Source: Dolichospermum compactum NIES-806 (GTDB taxonomy: Bacteria > Cyanobacteriota > Cyanobacteriia > Cyanobacteriales > Nostocaceae). From it: a stretch of 64,000 bases of DNA. The stretch is from NCBI RefSeq assembly GCF_002368115.1, contig NZ_AP018316.1, positions 841,568-905,567 of the forward strand. Direction: 5' to 3'. Shown piece by piece: positions 27,519 to 35,999 of this stretch; positions within the stretch are counted from its first letter, which is position 1; every line of letters begins with the position of its first letter. The notes under the pieces are model-generated. The model was given only the letters and a program-made list of their open reading frames with translations. It did not search any database and was not told the origin of the DNA. Position numbers and translations under genes: made by a program.

Positions 27519-27842
27519 ATGACCCCAGAACTTAAAGAAAGAATTGATACTTTGGTAGAAGAAAACAAAATTATGGTTTTCATGAAGGGCAATAAATTAA
27601 TGCCCCAATGTGGTTTCTCTAATAACGTTGTCCAAATTCTCAATACATTAGGAGTTCCCTTTGAAACCATTGACGTACTTGCAGATCAAGAAATTCGTCA
27701 AGGCATCAAAGAATATTCTAACTGGCCAACAATTCCCCAAGTGTACATTAATGGTCAATTCGTTGGCGGTTCTGATATTTTGATTGAAATGTACAATAAA
27801 GGTGAATTACAACAAGCGGTAGAAGTAGCACTAGCTTCTTAA
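27519..27842 (+). CDS. grxD: Monothiol glutaredoxin (Grx4 type)
   Basis: A 107-residue monothiol glutaredoxin. The CGFS active site is in KLMPQCGFSNNVVQIL (about residues 27-42). WPTIPQVYINGQFVGGSDI (about 68-86) supplies the cis-Pro and glutathione-binding TIPQ/GG motifs. CGFS glutaredoxins carry glutathione-ligated 2Fe-2S clusters and work with BolA, encoded just upstream. A GTAGGTTGGGTT-type hairpin follows the stop. Confidence 0.95.
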   Translation: MTPELKERIDTLVEENKIMVFMKGNKLMPQCGFSNNVVQILNTLGVPFETIDVLADQEIRQGIKEYSNWPTIPQVYINGQFVGGSDILIEMYNKGELQQAVEVALAS

Positions 27843-27854
27843 AATCATTTATTA

Positions 27855-27893
27855 GGTGTAGGTTGGGTTAAGGAACGCAACCCAACACCTATC
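27855..27893. repeat. GTAGGTTGGGTT/AACCCAACACC hairpin repeat
   Basis: TAGGTGTAGGTTGGGTT pairs with AACCCAACACCTA around a short loop, 13 bp after the grxD stop. It belongs to the GTAGGTTGGGTT repeat family of this window and may serve as the mRNA 3' end. Confidence 0.65.
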
Positions 27894-27964
27894 TCTATTG
27901 GCAACAATTTCAAATTTATTTTTAAATATTAAATTATTTATTACTCCTATTTACTACCAAAACT

Positions 27965-30900
27965 ATGAATAATAAAACAAAGATAGAAGATTGTGGTTAT
28001 ACATTCATAGGTTCAGCCGTTGATAATTTAGTTCGCCATTTTGAAGGTCAATCATCCCTACAATTATATCCTGACTTTCGAGAACGGCGAGAACTTGCCA
28101 ATGAATTATTATTTGATTTAGTTGGTAAACAACCGGGGTTATTTTATATTCGTCGTCAAGGAACAGGAAAAGAATCAGGAGAAGAGATTTGGGAACTAAC
28201 TATAGCCACAGACCAAGATAACTTTCAACTTCCAAAAAAATTAAAAAAGCTAGGAAAGACCCTAGCATTCAAAGCTGCCATTCGTCAAGATGGACATGGC
28301 GGATTTAAAATTTTATCAGCTTATTTACTACATGAATTGCGAGGAAATATTGACGGCTATGCCTTACCCTATTGGTTGCGACTAAGCCCAAATCATCAAC
28401 ATCGTTTGGATATTCCCAAACCATTATTGGCAAAAATAAAAAATATGCCAATTTGCGGAAATCATGTCCCCACCGAAGATCAACTTAAAGCTTGGAAAGC
28501 CTTCTTAAAAGTAGAAGAACGTATTGCTAAATCACGCCAATTTTGTGTATCTTTTCTGCTTGCTAACAATAGCTCAAATTCTCGACAAATCGCGTTAGAA
28601 ATTAAAGTTAACTCAGCCACATTAGATGGTTCTGAAGAGAATATTTTAGGTGTGGATAATTTCTGGGAACGAGTCAAAAAAGCCAAAAATCAGGAAGTCA
28701 ACTTTCTCAATTCCGTACCGACAGATAAAAATCGTCGCCAGAGTCGTCAATTAGGAACTATTGAAAAAATTGATCAAAAACATAATCTTATTCATATTCG
28801 CCTAGAACGAGAACTAATTGAATATATAGCCAAAGGTAATTATCAACTTCCTGACAAAGGCTACTTATTTTTTGATGCTGCTGGAGACATCAAACAAATC
28901 GAACGCAAAGAAAAAGCTCTAGAACAATTAAGACAAGGACGCACTCAAAATCCCTATTTAGGTAACTTTCTCTTTGACGCTTCCCAAGCCAGACCGATTA
29001 TCAAAAGGATTAAACTAAACTCAAAAGACTTATTATTATCCTCCGCAAATGCTGGACAAAAAGCCGCAGTCGAAAAAGTCTTGTCTGCAGAAGACTTAGT
29101 GTTGATTCAAGGACCACCAGGTACAGGAAAAACTACCGTAATTGCGGAAATTTGCTATCAGGTAGCCTTGCGTGGAGGACGGACATTAATTACCTCTCAA
29201 GCCAATTTAGCCGTTGATAACGCCCTCAGTCGCTTAGTTCATAATCCCGTTATTCGCGCTATTAGAAAAGGACGAGCCGAAAAAGTTGGCGAAGAAGGAC
29301 AGCCATTTTTAGAAGATCAAGTAATCGGCACATGGCTACAAAATACGGCGACTGACTGTGAAAATAATCTCAGTCAACGGCACAAAAATATCAAAATCCT
29401 CAATCAATTATTACTATTATTACCACGATTTACAGACTATTTTCTCGCAGAAGCAGAAATAAATCAGCAACAGAATGAACTTAAAACTGAAAAACAAACT
29501 TTAGAAGCCTCTTATCAAAATCAACAGCTTGAATATCAGCAAACATTAATCAAGCAAAAAGAAATTGAATATTTAATTACTGGTTTAGAAAATATCCTGA
29601 AAAATTCCACAAATATAGATTGGGAATCTTCGGAAATTAACAATTTTTTACCACAAATTAAACCTTATACAGAAAATAACCAAGAATTAGTAGATTTTCG
29701 AGAAAATGTGCGTCAAACTATCAAATGTATTGAAGAACTGGGTTTTGTCCGTCCAGGTTTTGGTGCATTTGGATTAGCGATTTGGTTACAGGAAAATATC
29801 ACGACTCATCTTTCTGGATTTAAACCAGGATTAAAAAATGCTAATGATGTAGGTTTAGCCATTTCCGAAGTAGCCAAATTGGTTTATATTTTTCAACAGT
29901 ATTCTGTATCCTTGGAGAAATTAGAAACAGATTATCAGAAATTTAATACCCAAAATGATTTACAGCCAACAATCCAAATTTGGGAAAATCGCAAACGGGA
30001 AATTGATTATATTATTGAAGCCATTGTCGAATGGAAATCTACAGCTTACAACAACTTGTATCAAGTTTTAAAAGAATGTCAACAATCTAATTTAGTTTTA
30101 ACAGAAAACATGGTAGATTTACCATTAGGTTTATTGATGTTTGCCAAGACATTAAAATTAACTATTGTTCCCAAAAATTATCAAATCAGTTTGCCAGATT
30201 GGGGAGTATTAACAAAAGCCATATCTTATGAAATAGAAGGTAACTTTACAGATAGAAAAGGTAAAAAATATGATTTTAGTTATTTTTTACAGAAAAGTTT
30301 TAGTCAGATTCCGATAGTATTATCAAAACCCGATCAAATTCAATGGCAAACAACCTATCAAAAACTCCAAAATTATCAACTCCTCAATCCTAAACAGCGA
30401 AAATTGCTAGTTGAAAATACTCAAGTCTTTTTAATTAGATTGGAAAAAATTTATGGTAATTCCTTTGAATGGAAGAATATTGAAGCTACTCTTACCCGTA
30501 TTACCCAAGAATTACTAGATATTATCTTAGTTCATGCCCGTCAATGTGTTTTAAGAGTTAAAACTGAAGCTGAACAACAATTACAAATCTTACACCAGCA
30601 ATTTCAAGAACTTCCGCAAAATGCAATTTCTTCAGAACAAATATCTGAAGCTAAATTTCAGGTAAAAAAAAGCAAAGAAGCTGCTAATTTAAAACTAGCA
30701 GAAGTTATCCATAACTTACAAGCACTGCATAAACAGCAAAATATCCCTTTGCCATTAAGGATTATGGCAGAAAAATATCTGACTAGACAAGCAAATATTT
30801 GGGAACAAACACAGGAATTTTCTCAGCAAGTAAAATTTTGGGAAAATCGCGTCAATGAAATGGAAACTCTGATTTCCTCATTAGCACCTTTTACCATTTT

Positions 30901-32269
30901 AGCAACTATTAAAGACTCTTTAAATCAGGAGTTCATAAATTTGCAAGCAGAAGCTGATATTTATAAACAAGAAATTGAAGAATTACAAAGAAAAATATCT
31001 GATTTAGAACAGAAATTACAATTACATTTATCAGATAGTTTAATTAGCGAACGGAATTGGTGGCAGTCAATTTGGCAAACAATCCCAGATAAACTCAAAC
31101 CAGAATTATCTAATGATAATTTATTTGATTCAGACTCTTTATGCAGTATTCAAAATAAATTTAAGTCATGGAAACGACAGCTAAAAAGTGAAGAAAATTA
31201 TTTGCAAAAATATCAAAACTTTGTGAAAGATTGGGTTGCAAAACTTCGTAAACCTTCAGAACAAGATAGTAAAGATTTAAGGGGGATTTATTTAGATAAT
31301 GCTAACGTTGTCGGTATTACTTGCGTTCAAGCGGCAAATTATAATTTCTCAGAAGAATTTCAATCTTTTGATGTTGTGATTATTGATGAAGTTAGTAAAT
31401 GCACTCCTCCAGAATTGCTAATTCCGGCTTTAAAAGGTAAAAAATTAGTCATGGTAGGAGATCATCGGCAATTACCACCTATGCTTGATACTAGCACTGT
31501 GGAAGAAGTTGCGAAAACAATGGGTAATACCAGAGAAGAATTGCAATTTTTAGAAGAGTCATTATTTAAAAGTCAGTTTGAAACCGCCGATAAAAGCATT
31601 AAAAAAATGCTGAATACTCAATATCGAATGCACCCGATGATTATGGGCGCAATTAATCAATTTTATCATGGTAAATTGGAATGTGGGATTTTAGAACCTG
31701 ATACAAAACGCGCTCATAATTTAGCAGGGGAAATTATTCAACCGGATCATCATCTATGTTGGGTAAAAATGCCTAGAGAAAATCAATTTCAAGAAGAACG
31801 CAATGGAACTTCATTTTTTAATATTAAGGAAATTGATGTGATTGAAAGTATCTGTCAGCAATTTGAGCGGGTTTGGGTGCATAAAGTTGCAAATGGAGAA
31901 CCAAGAAAAGAAATAGCTGTAATTACATTTTATGGCGCTCAATTACGAAAAATTGATGAACGGTTGCAATCTGAGCTTTTCCCTTCTTTACAAATTAGAA
32001 CAGGTACAGTTGATAGATTTCAAGGTATGGAAAGACCAGTAGTAATTGTCAGTATGGTACGGAATAATCTTCAAGGAGATGTGGGATTTGCAAATAAACC
32101 AGAACGGGTGAATGTGGCTTTTTCTCGCGCTCAAGAATTATTAGTAATTGTCGGTTGTCACGATTTATTTACAGCTAAACCCGGTACAGTGGGTAATATG
32201 TATTCTGAAGTTGCCAACACTGTTAATTATTATGGAGGTTTTATTGATGTTTCCTGCTTCTGTAGTTAA
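27965..32269 (+). CDS. Large SF1 (Upf1/Dna2-like, COG1112-type) helicase
   Basis: A 1434-residue protein. The N-terminal ~370 residues are uncharacterised. Walker A GPPGTGKTTVIAE lies at about residue 382, followed by TSQANLAVDNALSRLV (motif Ia). Residues ~480-1110 are a long Gln/Glu/Lys-rich helical, coiled-coil insertion. The helicase then resumes: VVIIDEVSKCTPPELL (motif II, about 1139), LVMVGDHRQLPPML (III), LNTQYRMHPMIM (IV), TVDRFQGMERPVVIVSMVR (V) and ERVNVAFSRAQELLVIVG (VI). All motifs are intact. The layout matches Upf1/Dna2-type SF1B helicases, which include several defence helicases. No nuclease domain is obvious. The next gene overlaps its 3' end by 23 nt. Confidence 0.88.
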   Translation: MNNKTKIEDCGYTFIGSAVDNLVRHFEGQSSLQLYPDFRERRELANELLFDLVGKQPGLFYIRRQGTGKESGEEIWELTIATDQDNFQLPKKLKKLGKTLAFKAAIRQDGHGGFKILSAYLLHELRGNIDGYALPYWLRLSPNHQHRLDIPKPLLAKIKNMPICGNHVPTEDQLKAWKAFLKVEERIAKSRQFCVSFLLANNSSNSRQIALEIKVNSATLDGSEENILGVDNFWERVKKAKNQEVNFLNSVPTDKNRRQSRQLGTIEKIDQKHNLIHIRLERELIEYIAKGNYQLPDKGYLFFDAAGDIKQIERKEKALEQLRQGRTQNPYLGNFLFDASQARPIIKRIKLNSKDLLLSSANAGQKAAVEKVLSAEDLVLIQGPPGTGKTTVIAEICYQVALRGGRTLITSQANLAVDNALSRLVHNPVIRAIRKGRAEKVGEEGQPFLEDQVIGTWLQNTATDCENNLSQRHKNIKILNQLLLLLPRFTDYFLAEAEINQQQNELKTEKQTLEASYQNQQLEYQQTLIKQKEIEYLITGLENILKNSTNIDWESSEINNFLPQIKPYTENNQELVDFRENVRQTIKCIEELGFVRPGFGAFGLAIWLQENITTHLSGFKPGLKNANDVGLAISEVAKLVYIFQQYSVSLEKLETDYQKFNTQNDLQPTIQIWENRKREIDYIIEAIVEWKSTAYNNLYQVLKECQQSNLVLTENMVDLPLGLLMFAKTLKLTIVPKNYQISLPDWGVLTKAISYEIEGNFTDRKGKKYDFSYFLQKSFSQIPIVLSKPDQIQWQTTYQKLQNYQLLNPKQRKLLVENTQVFLIRLEKIYGNSFEWKNIEATLTRITQELLDIILVHARQCVLRVKTEAEQQLQILHQQFQELPQNAISSEQISEAKFQVKKSKEAANLKLAEVIHNLQALHKQQNIPLPLRIMAEKYLTRQANIWEQTQEFSQQVKFWENRVNEMETLISSLAPFTILATIKDSLNQEFINLQAEADIYKQEIEELQRKISDLEQKLQLHLSDSLISERNWWQSIWQTIPDKLKPELSNDNLFDSDSLCSIQNKFKSWKRQLKSEENYLQKYQNFVKDWVAKLRKPSEQDSKDLRGIYLDNANVVGITCVQAANYNFSEEFQSFDVVIIDEVSKCTPPELLIPALKGKKLVMVGDHRQLPPMLDTSTVEEVAKTMGNTREELQFLEESLFKSQFETADKSIKKMLNTQYRMHPMIMGAINQFYHGKLECGILEPDTKRAHNLAGEIIQPDHHLCWVKMPRENQFQEERNGTSFFNIKEIDVIESICQQFERVWVHKVANGEPRKEIAVITFYGAQLRKIDERLQSELFPSLQIRTGTVDRFQGMERPVVIVSMVRNNLQGDVGFANKPERVNVAFSRAQELLVIVGCHDLFTAKPGTVGNMYSEVANTVNYYGGFIDVSCFCS

Positions 32270-33083
32270 GAAGATTGATGAAAATCTCAAATATATAGTT
32301 GAGAAAATTGAAGCTGAAAATTCTGGTTTGTTAGTTTTAGCTGCGCGTCAATTTGGCTATACCGTAACTCAAAATTCCTTAGAATTAACTATTAAAGAAT
32401 CTCGCAAATTTAATGTTTTAGAAGAGTTTATTATTCGTGCTGGTATGGAGTTTAATCCCCCACCTACAGCTAATGATTTAGCATCTATTTTAGGACTGGA
32501 TTCTGTATTTGTTAAAAGTACCATTGCTAATCTACAATCTTTACAAACTCTAGCAGATACATCTCAAATTACTGTCACAGTAGAGGGGAGTTTATTCTAT
32601 GCACAGGGTTCTGTACCTAAACCTTCATACTCTATCCAAATTTATGCAATTACTGATAATTTAGCCGGGAAAATTACATTTCAATATGAGTCGTTTGAAG
32701 ATGTTGTAATTAAGCAGCCAGATTTAGCAGAATTTGTGAATATAGAAGCGAAAATTACCGCAATTTCTAGGTTACAACTTGCAGATATTCAGGAAATTAT
32801 TCAATCTTGCAATTTACCTCTTCATGTCCCCACAGAAGGTAAATTTGTGACTGATTTTAAAGTGAAAGGTATTGCACAAACTATTGAAAGAAATATATCG
32901 CTGTTTGTGATTTTTGATGAAAATCTAAATAAATTAAACATCGAAATCAGAAGTGGTCAGGAAATTTTAGAAGCTGCTACCAAGAAGATTGAAGAATTAT
33001 ACAATGACAAAAAGATATCCCTAGAAGAATTGTGTCAATTATCTGAGGAAACCATCCATTTAAAATCAAATCCAGATTACTGA
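32247..33083 (+). CDS. Winged-helix-containing partner of SF1 helicase
   Basis: 278 residues from the ATG at 32247, preceded by GGAGG at the right spacing. A longer open frame from 32148 lies wholly inside the helicase gene and is rejected. The protein is soluble: an N-terminal helix pair, then a helix-turn-helix unit NPPPTANDLASILGLDSVFV (about 69-88), then a beta-rich middle (YSIQIYAITDNLAGKITFQY) and a helical C-terminus. No catalytic motif is seen. Start inside the helicase gene implies translational coupling and a stable complex; the role may be DNA recognition or helicase regulation. Confidence 0.75.
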   Translation: MFPASVVKKIDENLKYIVEKIEAENSGLLVLAARQFGYTVTQNSLELTIKESRKFNVLEEFIIRAGMEFNPPPTANDLASILGLDSVFVKSTIANLQSLQTLADTSQITVTVEGSLFYAQGSVPKPSYSIQIYAITDNLAGKITFQYESFEDVVIKQPDLAEFVNIEAKITAISRLQLADIQEIIQSCNLPLHVPTEGKFVTDFKVKGIAQTIERNISLFVIFDENLNKLNIEIRSGQEILEAATKKIEELYNDKKISLEELCQLSEETIHLKSNPDY

Positions 33084-33096
33084 CTTCTTAAATAAG

Positions 33097-33207
33097 TCAG
33101 GTATCTATATCAGAAATGAGTTTTTCCATTGATACTCGCTTTTGTTCAATCCACCATAAATAAATTGCAAATACTGTAGAAATAACTAAGAGAATAGTAA
33201 CCCACAT
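33097..33207 (-). CDS. Possible 36-residue single-span membrane protein
   Basis: An ATG at 33207 opens a 36-codon frame: MWVTILLVISTVFAIYLWWI (one membrane helix), then EQKRVSMEKLISDIDT, a positive-inside style tail. Composition looks like a genuine small membrane protein. Against it: the start lies in GCGGAATGTGGG, a repeat-like motif also at 18312, and it overlaps the end of the 33186-33665 frame by 22 nt. Confidence 0.3.
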   Translation of the reverse strand: MWVTILLVISTVFAIYLWWIEQKRVSMEKLISDIDT

Positions 33208-33665
33208 TCCGCACCCCCCGGTGTCACAATCGGTTTTTTCTGATTTTTATCCCCATTTAATGTTGTATTTTGTACCAAAACCAAGAAATATTGGTAGGCG
33301 ATAGCGAAGCGCTGCTGCAAGCAGTTCGCTAAAACCAAATCTCCAAACGACCAATTTTCGTTGTGTGACAGTTTAGGGTGCGGAAGGTAGGTAGTAATGA
33401 AGCGAAAAGTAATTTGTGTACCTAAAACTAATGATTCAACAGGTGCATTAGTGATATTAATATTTGTGTTTAGTTGAGTATTGTTAAGAGTCACAAATGA
33501 AAATATAGCTCCCAATTTTTCTATAATTTTTGGTAGTTCTTCTTCTATATCAATGGGAGTTCCTCTTTTGGCAATTACTTTAATCTCTTGGAGAATTTTA
33601 TCTACTAGGTCTTTATTTTCAGCTAGTTCTCCTTCTCTTAAAGTTGAGTCAAGAATTTGCAACAT
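33186..33665 (-). CDS. Hypothetical protein, 3' half repeat-derived
   Basis: 159 residues from the ATG at 33665 (MLQILDSTLREGELAENKDL); a GTG at 33704 would add 13. The N-terminal half is helical with LREGELAENKDLVDKILQ and EEELPKIIEKLGAIFSF and looks coding. The last ~55 residues are read through the interspersed repeat at 33294-33336 (translated LANCLQQRFAIAY) and a GGGGGGTGCGGAATG stretch, so the natural C-terminus is probably lost. Possibly a decayed gene. Confidence 0.4.
   Translation of the reverse strand: MLQILDSTLREGELAENKDLVDKILQEIKVIAKRGTPIDIEEELPKIIEKLGAIFSFVTLNNTQLNTNINITNAPVESLVLGTQITFRFITTYLPHPKLSHNENWSFGDLVLANCLQQRFAIAYQYFLVLVQNTTLNGDKNQKKPIVTPGGAECGLLFS
33294..33336. repeat. 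GTAGGCGATAGCGAAGCGC-type interspersed repeat
   Basis: GTAGGCGATAGCGAAGCGCT, then GCTGCAAGC (hairpin) and AGTTCGCTAAAAC. Same family as 18376-18414. It lies in-frame within the 33186-33665 reading frame. Confidence 0.65.
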
Positions 33666-33952
33666 ATTTACCCTAATTTTCAGCCTATTCAATGTCAATT
33701 TCACTCAAGAATATTCATAAACTGGAGCCTATTAATTTTCCCTTTTACCGACTGGTAATATAGCATAACAAGCACCGAAGAGCCGCAAATAGACAAAAAA
33801 AATTCCCCTTGGTGATGTAAAACTAAGGGGTCTGATTTTATATAAATTGCAGTATTTCCCAAAATTTGTCCCCTATACCCCATTGACCAATGCAAAAATC
33901 GTGCTATGATCATCGGCGGTAATGGGCTAGTTAGCAAAATCGGATAGTACCT

Positions 33953-34207
33953 TTAATAGTAGCCATGTTGTTTTTCGGGTTCTGGTTGAACCATTGCAAA
34001 GTTAGATACATCATGCAAATAACGGCTGGCTTCCTCTTCTAAGCGATGAATCCAATATGGTTCAATGATGTTACTATGTCGAAGTGCGGCTAGGTATCCA
34101 TCCAAATACATCCGCATATCATCCATACGATAACCGCGATTCCATAATTCGACGAAGGCGTCGGTAAGTCTTTGGTAGTAGCGGATGGTTTGTGTGTCCT
34201 GGAGCAT
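33953..34207 (-). CDS. Small conserved cyanobacterial protein (DUF6761-like)
   Basis: An 84-residue soluble helical protein: DTQTIRYYQRLTDAFVELWN, GYRMDDMRMYLDGYLAALRH and IEPYWIHRLEEEASRYLHD. I recall a near-identical family in cyanobacterial genomes (DUF6761) but cannot verify it. Function unknown. No operon partner. The 884 bp upstream holds no other gene. Confidence 0.75.
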   Translation of the reverse strand: MLQDTQTIRYYQRLTDAFVELWNRGYRMDDMRMYLDGYLAALRHSNIIEPYWIHRLEEEASRYLHDVSNFAMVQPEPEKQHGYY

Positions 34208-35017
34208 AACTGCTGTATTAATCTCTTTGCGATGAGAATTGTAGATTATGATTCACGCTTAATGAAGTATCACTTCCCTCTTCTGTATTAACTCATAAGT
34301 TAATATTTTCACCTTGGGTGAGACCCCCCAGCAGCTAAAAACTTAATTAGATCCTACGCCAAAAAATTGGAAATATGCTGATTTTGTAAGGTATTTTTAC
34401 GATTTTTTGTCAAAAGTTAAATCTGATAGCTTGACGTTAGCTATCTATTTGTAACCACAAAGGGTCATTGATTTTTATCCAATTTTTTAGACGTTGTTCA
34501 CTGGGAATACAAATCTAGCCATGAGTGCATAAATCTGTAAAATCAAGTTTTAGAATTTGTTGGCTGTTTCCGGGATCAATAACAACCTGTCTCTACCTTT
34601 GGTTATAATCGGGTGTGATTTTTGTGCTACTCCCTTTGGTAAATGATTGTTCTATCGAGTTTATCATATCTCTGAAGGAGTAGGACAGATTGCTAAAAAT
34701 AAACTTTAATTATAAAGGGTAGGAGTCAGGAGTCAGGAGGAATCAAAAGAAGAAAAGAAGAAGAAAAGAATGAAGGAAGAAAGAGGAGTGAAAGTGATAT
34801 GGTTGTATGGCTTTTTGAAGTAAATTTTGTAGCTGATTCTAGTTCATACCGCTACAAGTGATAGGAAAGTAATTTTATTTACCTATTGCCGTTGTCAAAT
34901 TGATATAATGTAAACGTAATAAAAATTTAATAAAGCTACTAGCTTGGCTGTAAATAAAGTAAAAAATAAATTTTCTGCAAGGTTTTTGAGGGAAATATGA
35001 AGAATATGTCTATTGAA
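34208..35017. other. Long intergenic region without a supported gene
   Basis: About 800 bp with no convincing coding frame on either strand. Contents: a TATAAT box at 34604-34609 followed by a segment whose ends CTACTCC (34631 region) and GGAGTAG (34675 region) could pair, so a small RNA is possible; an AGGAGTCAGGAGTCAGGAGG heptamer patch near 34721; then a ~70-bp purine-rich tract. The 3' end leads into the NtcA promoter of the next gene. Confidence 0.5.
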
Positions 35018-35059
35018 GTAACAAAAACTACAAAACCTTAACCATGAGATTGTTAATTT
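35018..35059 (+). promoter_or_regulatory. NtcA-activated promoter (class II layout)
   Basis: GTAACAAAAACTAC at 35018-35031 is a perfect GTA-N8-TAC NtcA box. Exactly 22 bp downstream lies TAATTT (35054-35059), fitting the TAN3T -10 element. This box/spacing/-10 combination is the canonical NtcA-dependent promoter of nitrogen-starvation genes. It ends 32 bp before the GTG start of the response regulator gene, leaving a short leader. Confidence 0.85.
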
Positions 35060-35091
35060 GAGATTCATCAACGCTAAGGGGTCTTGCCACT

Positions 35092-35862
35092 GTGGGTTCG
35101 GTTTGTATAGAAATTGTTGAGGGGAATCCCCATCTGAGGTCGTTGTTGGGTTGGCACTTGCAACAACTAGAATACCGAGTTCATCAAGCTGCCAGTATTT
35201 ATCAAGCAAAAGAAGTGTTTATCAGCCATCAACCCACTCTAGTCATTCTAGATGCGGATTTATCGGATGGGGATGGGGTAGAGTTTTGCCGCTGGTTACA
35301 TCGTCAACAGCAGCCTTTGATTCTCATGTTATCTGCTCGTACAAATGAAGCTGATATTGTGACGGGATTAAAAGCGGGTGCGGACGATTATTTAAGCAAA
35401 CCTTTTGGAATGCAAGAATTTTTGGCTAGGGTTGAGGCAATTATTCGCCGTAACCGGACACCTACTGCACCAGCTTATTTAGATTATGGCAGTTTGCAAA
35501 TTGATTTAGTTCAGCGTCGGGTGCGTTTTCAAGGAGAGTTTATTGATTTAACGCCCCAGGAGTTCAGTTTATTATACGTTTTAGCACAAGCTGGAGGAGT
35601 GCCTTTAAGTAGATCGGAATTATTACGTCGTGCTTGGCCTGATGCTATTGATAATCCCCGTACTATTGATACTCATGTTTTATCGCTACGGAAAAAGGTG
35701 GAACTTGATCCACGTCAACCCAGTTTAATTCAAACTATCCGCAATGTGGGATACAGATTTAACATGGAAATTTTGAATGTTAATGTTCCACAAACACAAA
35801 CAAAATTACCAAGAGAAAGATTTACTAATCAAATTCCTGTACTAACTACTCAAAGTTCATGA
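35092..35862 (+). CDS. nrrA: OmpR-family response regulator, NrrA/Rre37 type
   Basis: A 256-residue DNA-binding response regulator with a GTG start at 35092 (MGSVCIEIVEGNPHLRSLLG). The receiver domain has a phospho-acceptor Asp in LVILDADLSDGDG (~54) and Lys in DDYLSKPFGMQEF (~104). The winged helix includes IDLTPQEFSLLYVLAQAGG and TIRNVGYRFNMEILN. From memory this N-terminus matches NrrA of Anabaena and Rre37 of Synechocystis, which control glycogen catabolism and hetR expression under nitrogen limitation and are direct NtcA targets. The perfect NtcA promoter upstream supports this. No cognate kinase adjoins it. Confidence 0.85.
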   Translation: MGSVCIEIVEGNPHLRSLLGWHLQQLEYRVHQAASIYQAKEVFISHQPTLVILDADLSDGDGVEFCRWLHRQQQPLILMLSARTNEADIVTGLKAGADDYLSKPFGMQEFLARVEAIIRRNRTPTAPAYLDYGSLQIDLVQRRVRFQGEFIDLTPQEFSLLYVLAQAGGVPLSRSELLRRAWPDAIDNPRTIDTHVLSLRKKVELDPRQPSLIQTIRNVGYRFNMEILNVNVPQTQTKLPRERFTNQIPVLTTQSS

Positions 35863-35931
35863 AACAGGGAAAGGGGAGCAGGGAACAGATAATGAGTTAC
35901 AGGAATTCTCGTTCTTATGAAATACAATGGA

Positions 35932-35954
35932 GGGCGCAGACCCTGCGCCCCTAC
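35932..35954. repeat. GGGCGCAG...CTGCGCCCCTAC hairpin repeat
   Basis: Inverted GGGCGCAG and CTGCGCCC followed by CTAC; same hairpin family as 19458 and 62908. It lies between the convergent nrrA and ABC ATPase genes. Confidence 0.6.
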
Positions 35955-35999
35955 GAGTTCTGCGATAAAAAACTGTACCTCATAACATCAGAAAGTGCT

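Noticed and set aside
32148..32246. Upstream extension of the wHTH gene
   Set aside because: It lies entirely in the helicase gene in another frame; the GGAGG site and the protein start at 32247 are better.
27965..33083. Mokosh defence system
   Set aside because: The helicase type is similar but no phospholipase-D HKD motif or kinase domain is visible in either protein.
34895..35209. Minus-strand ORF of 104 codons
   Set aside because: It is antisense to the NtcA promoter and the start of nrrA; composition is non-coding.
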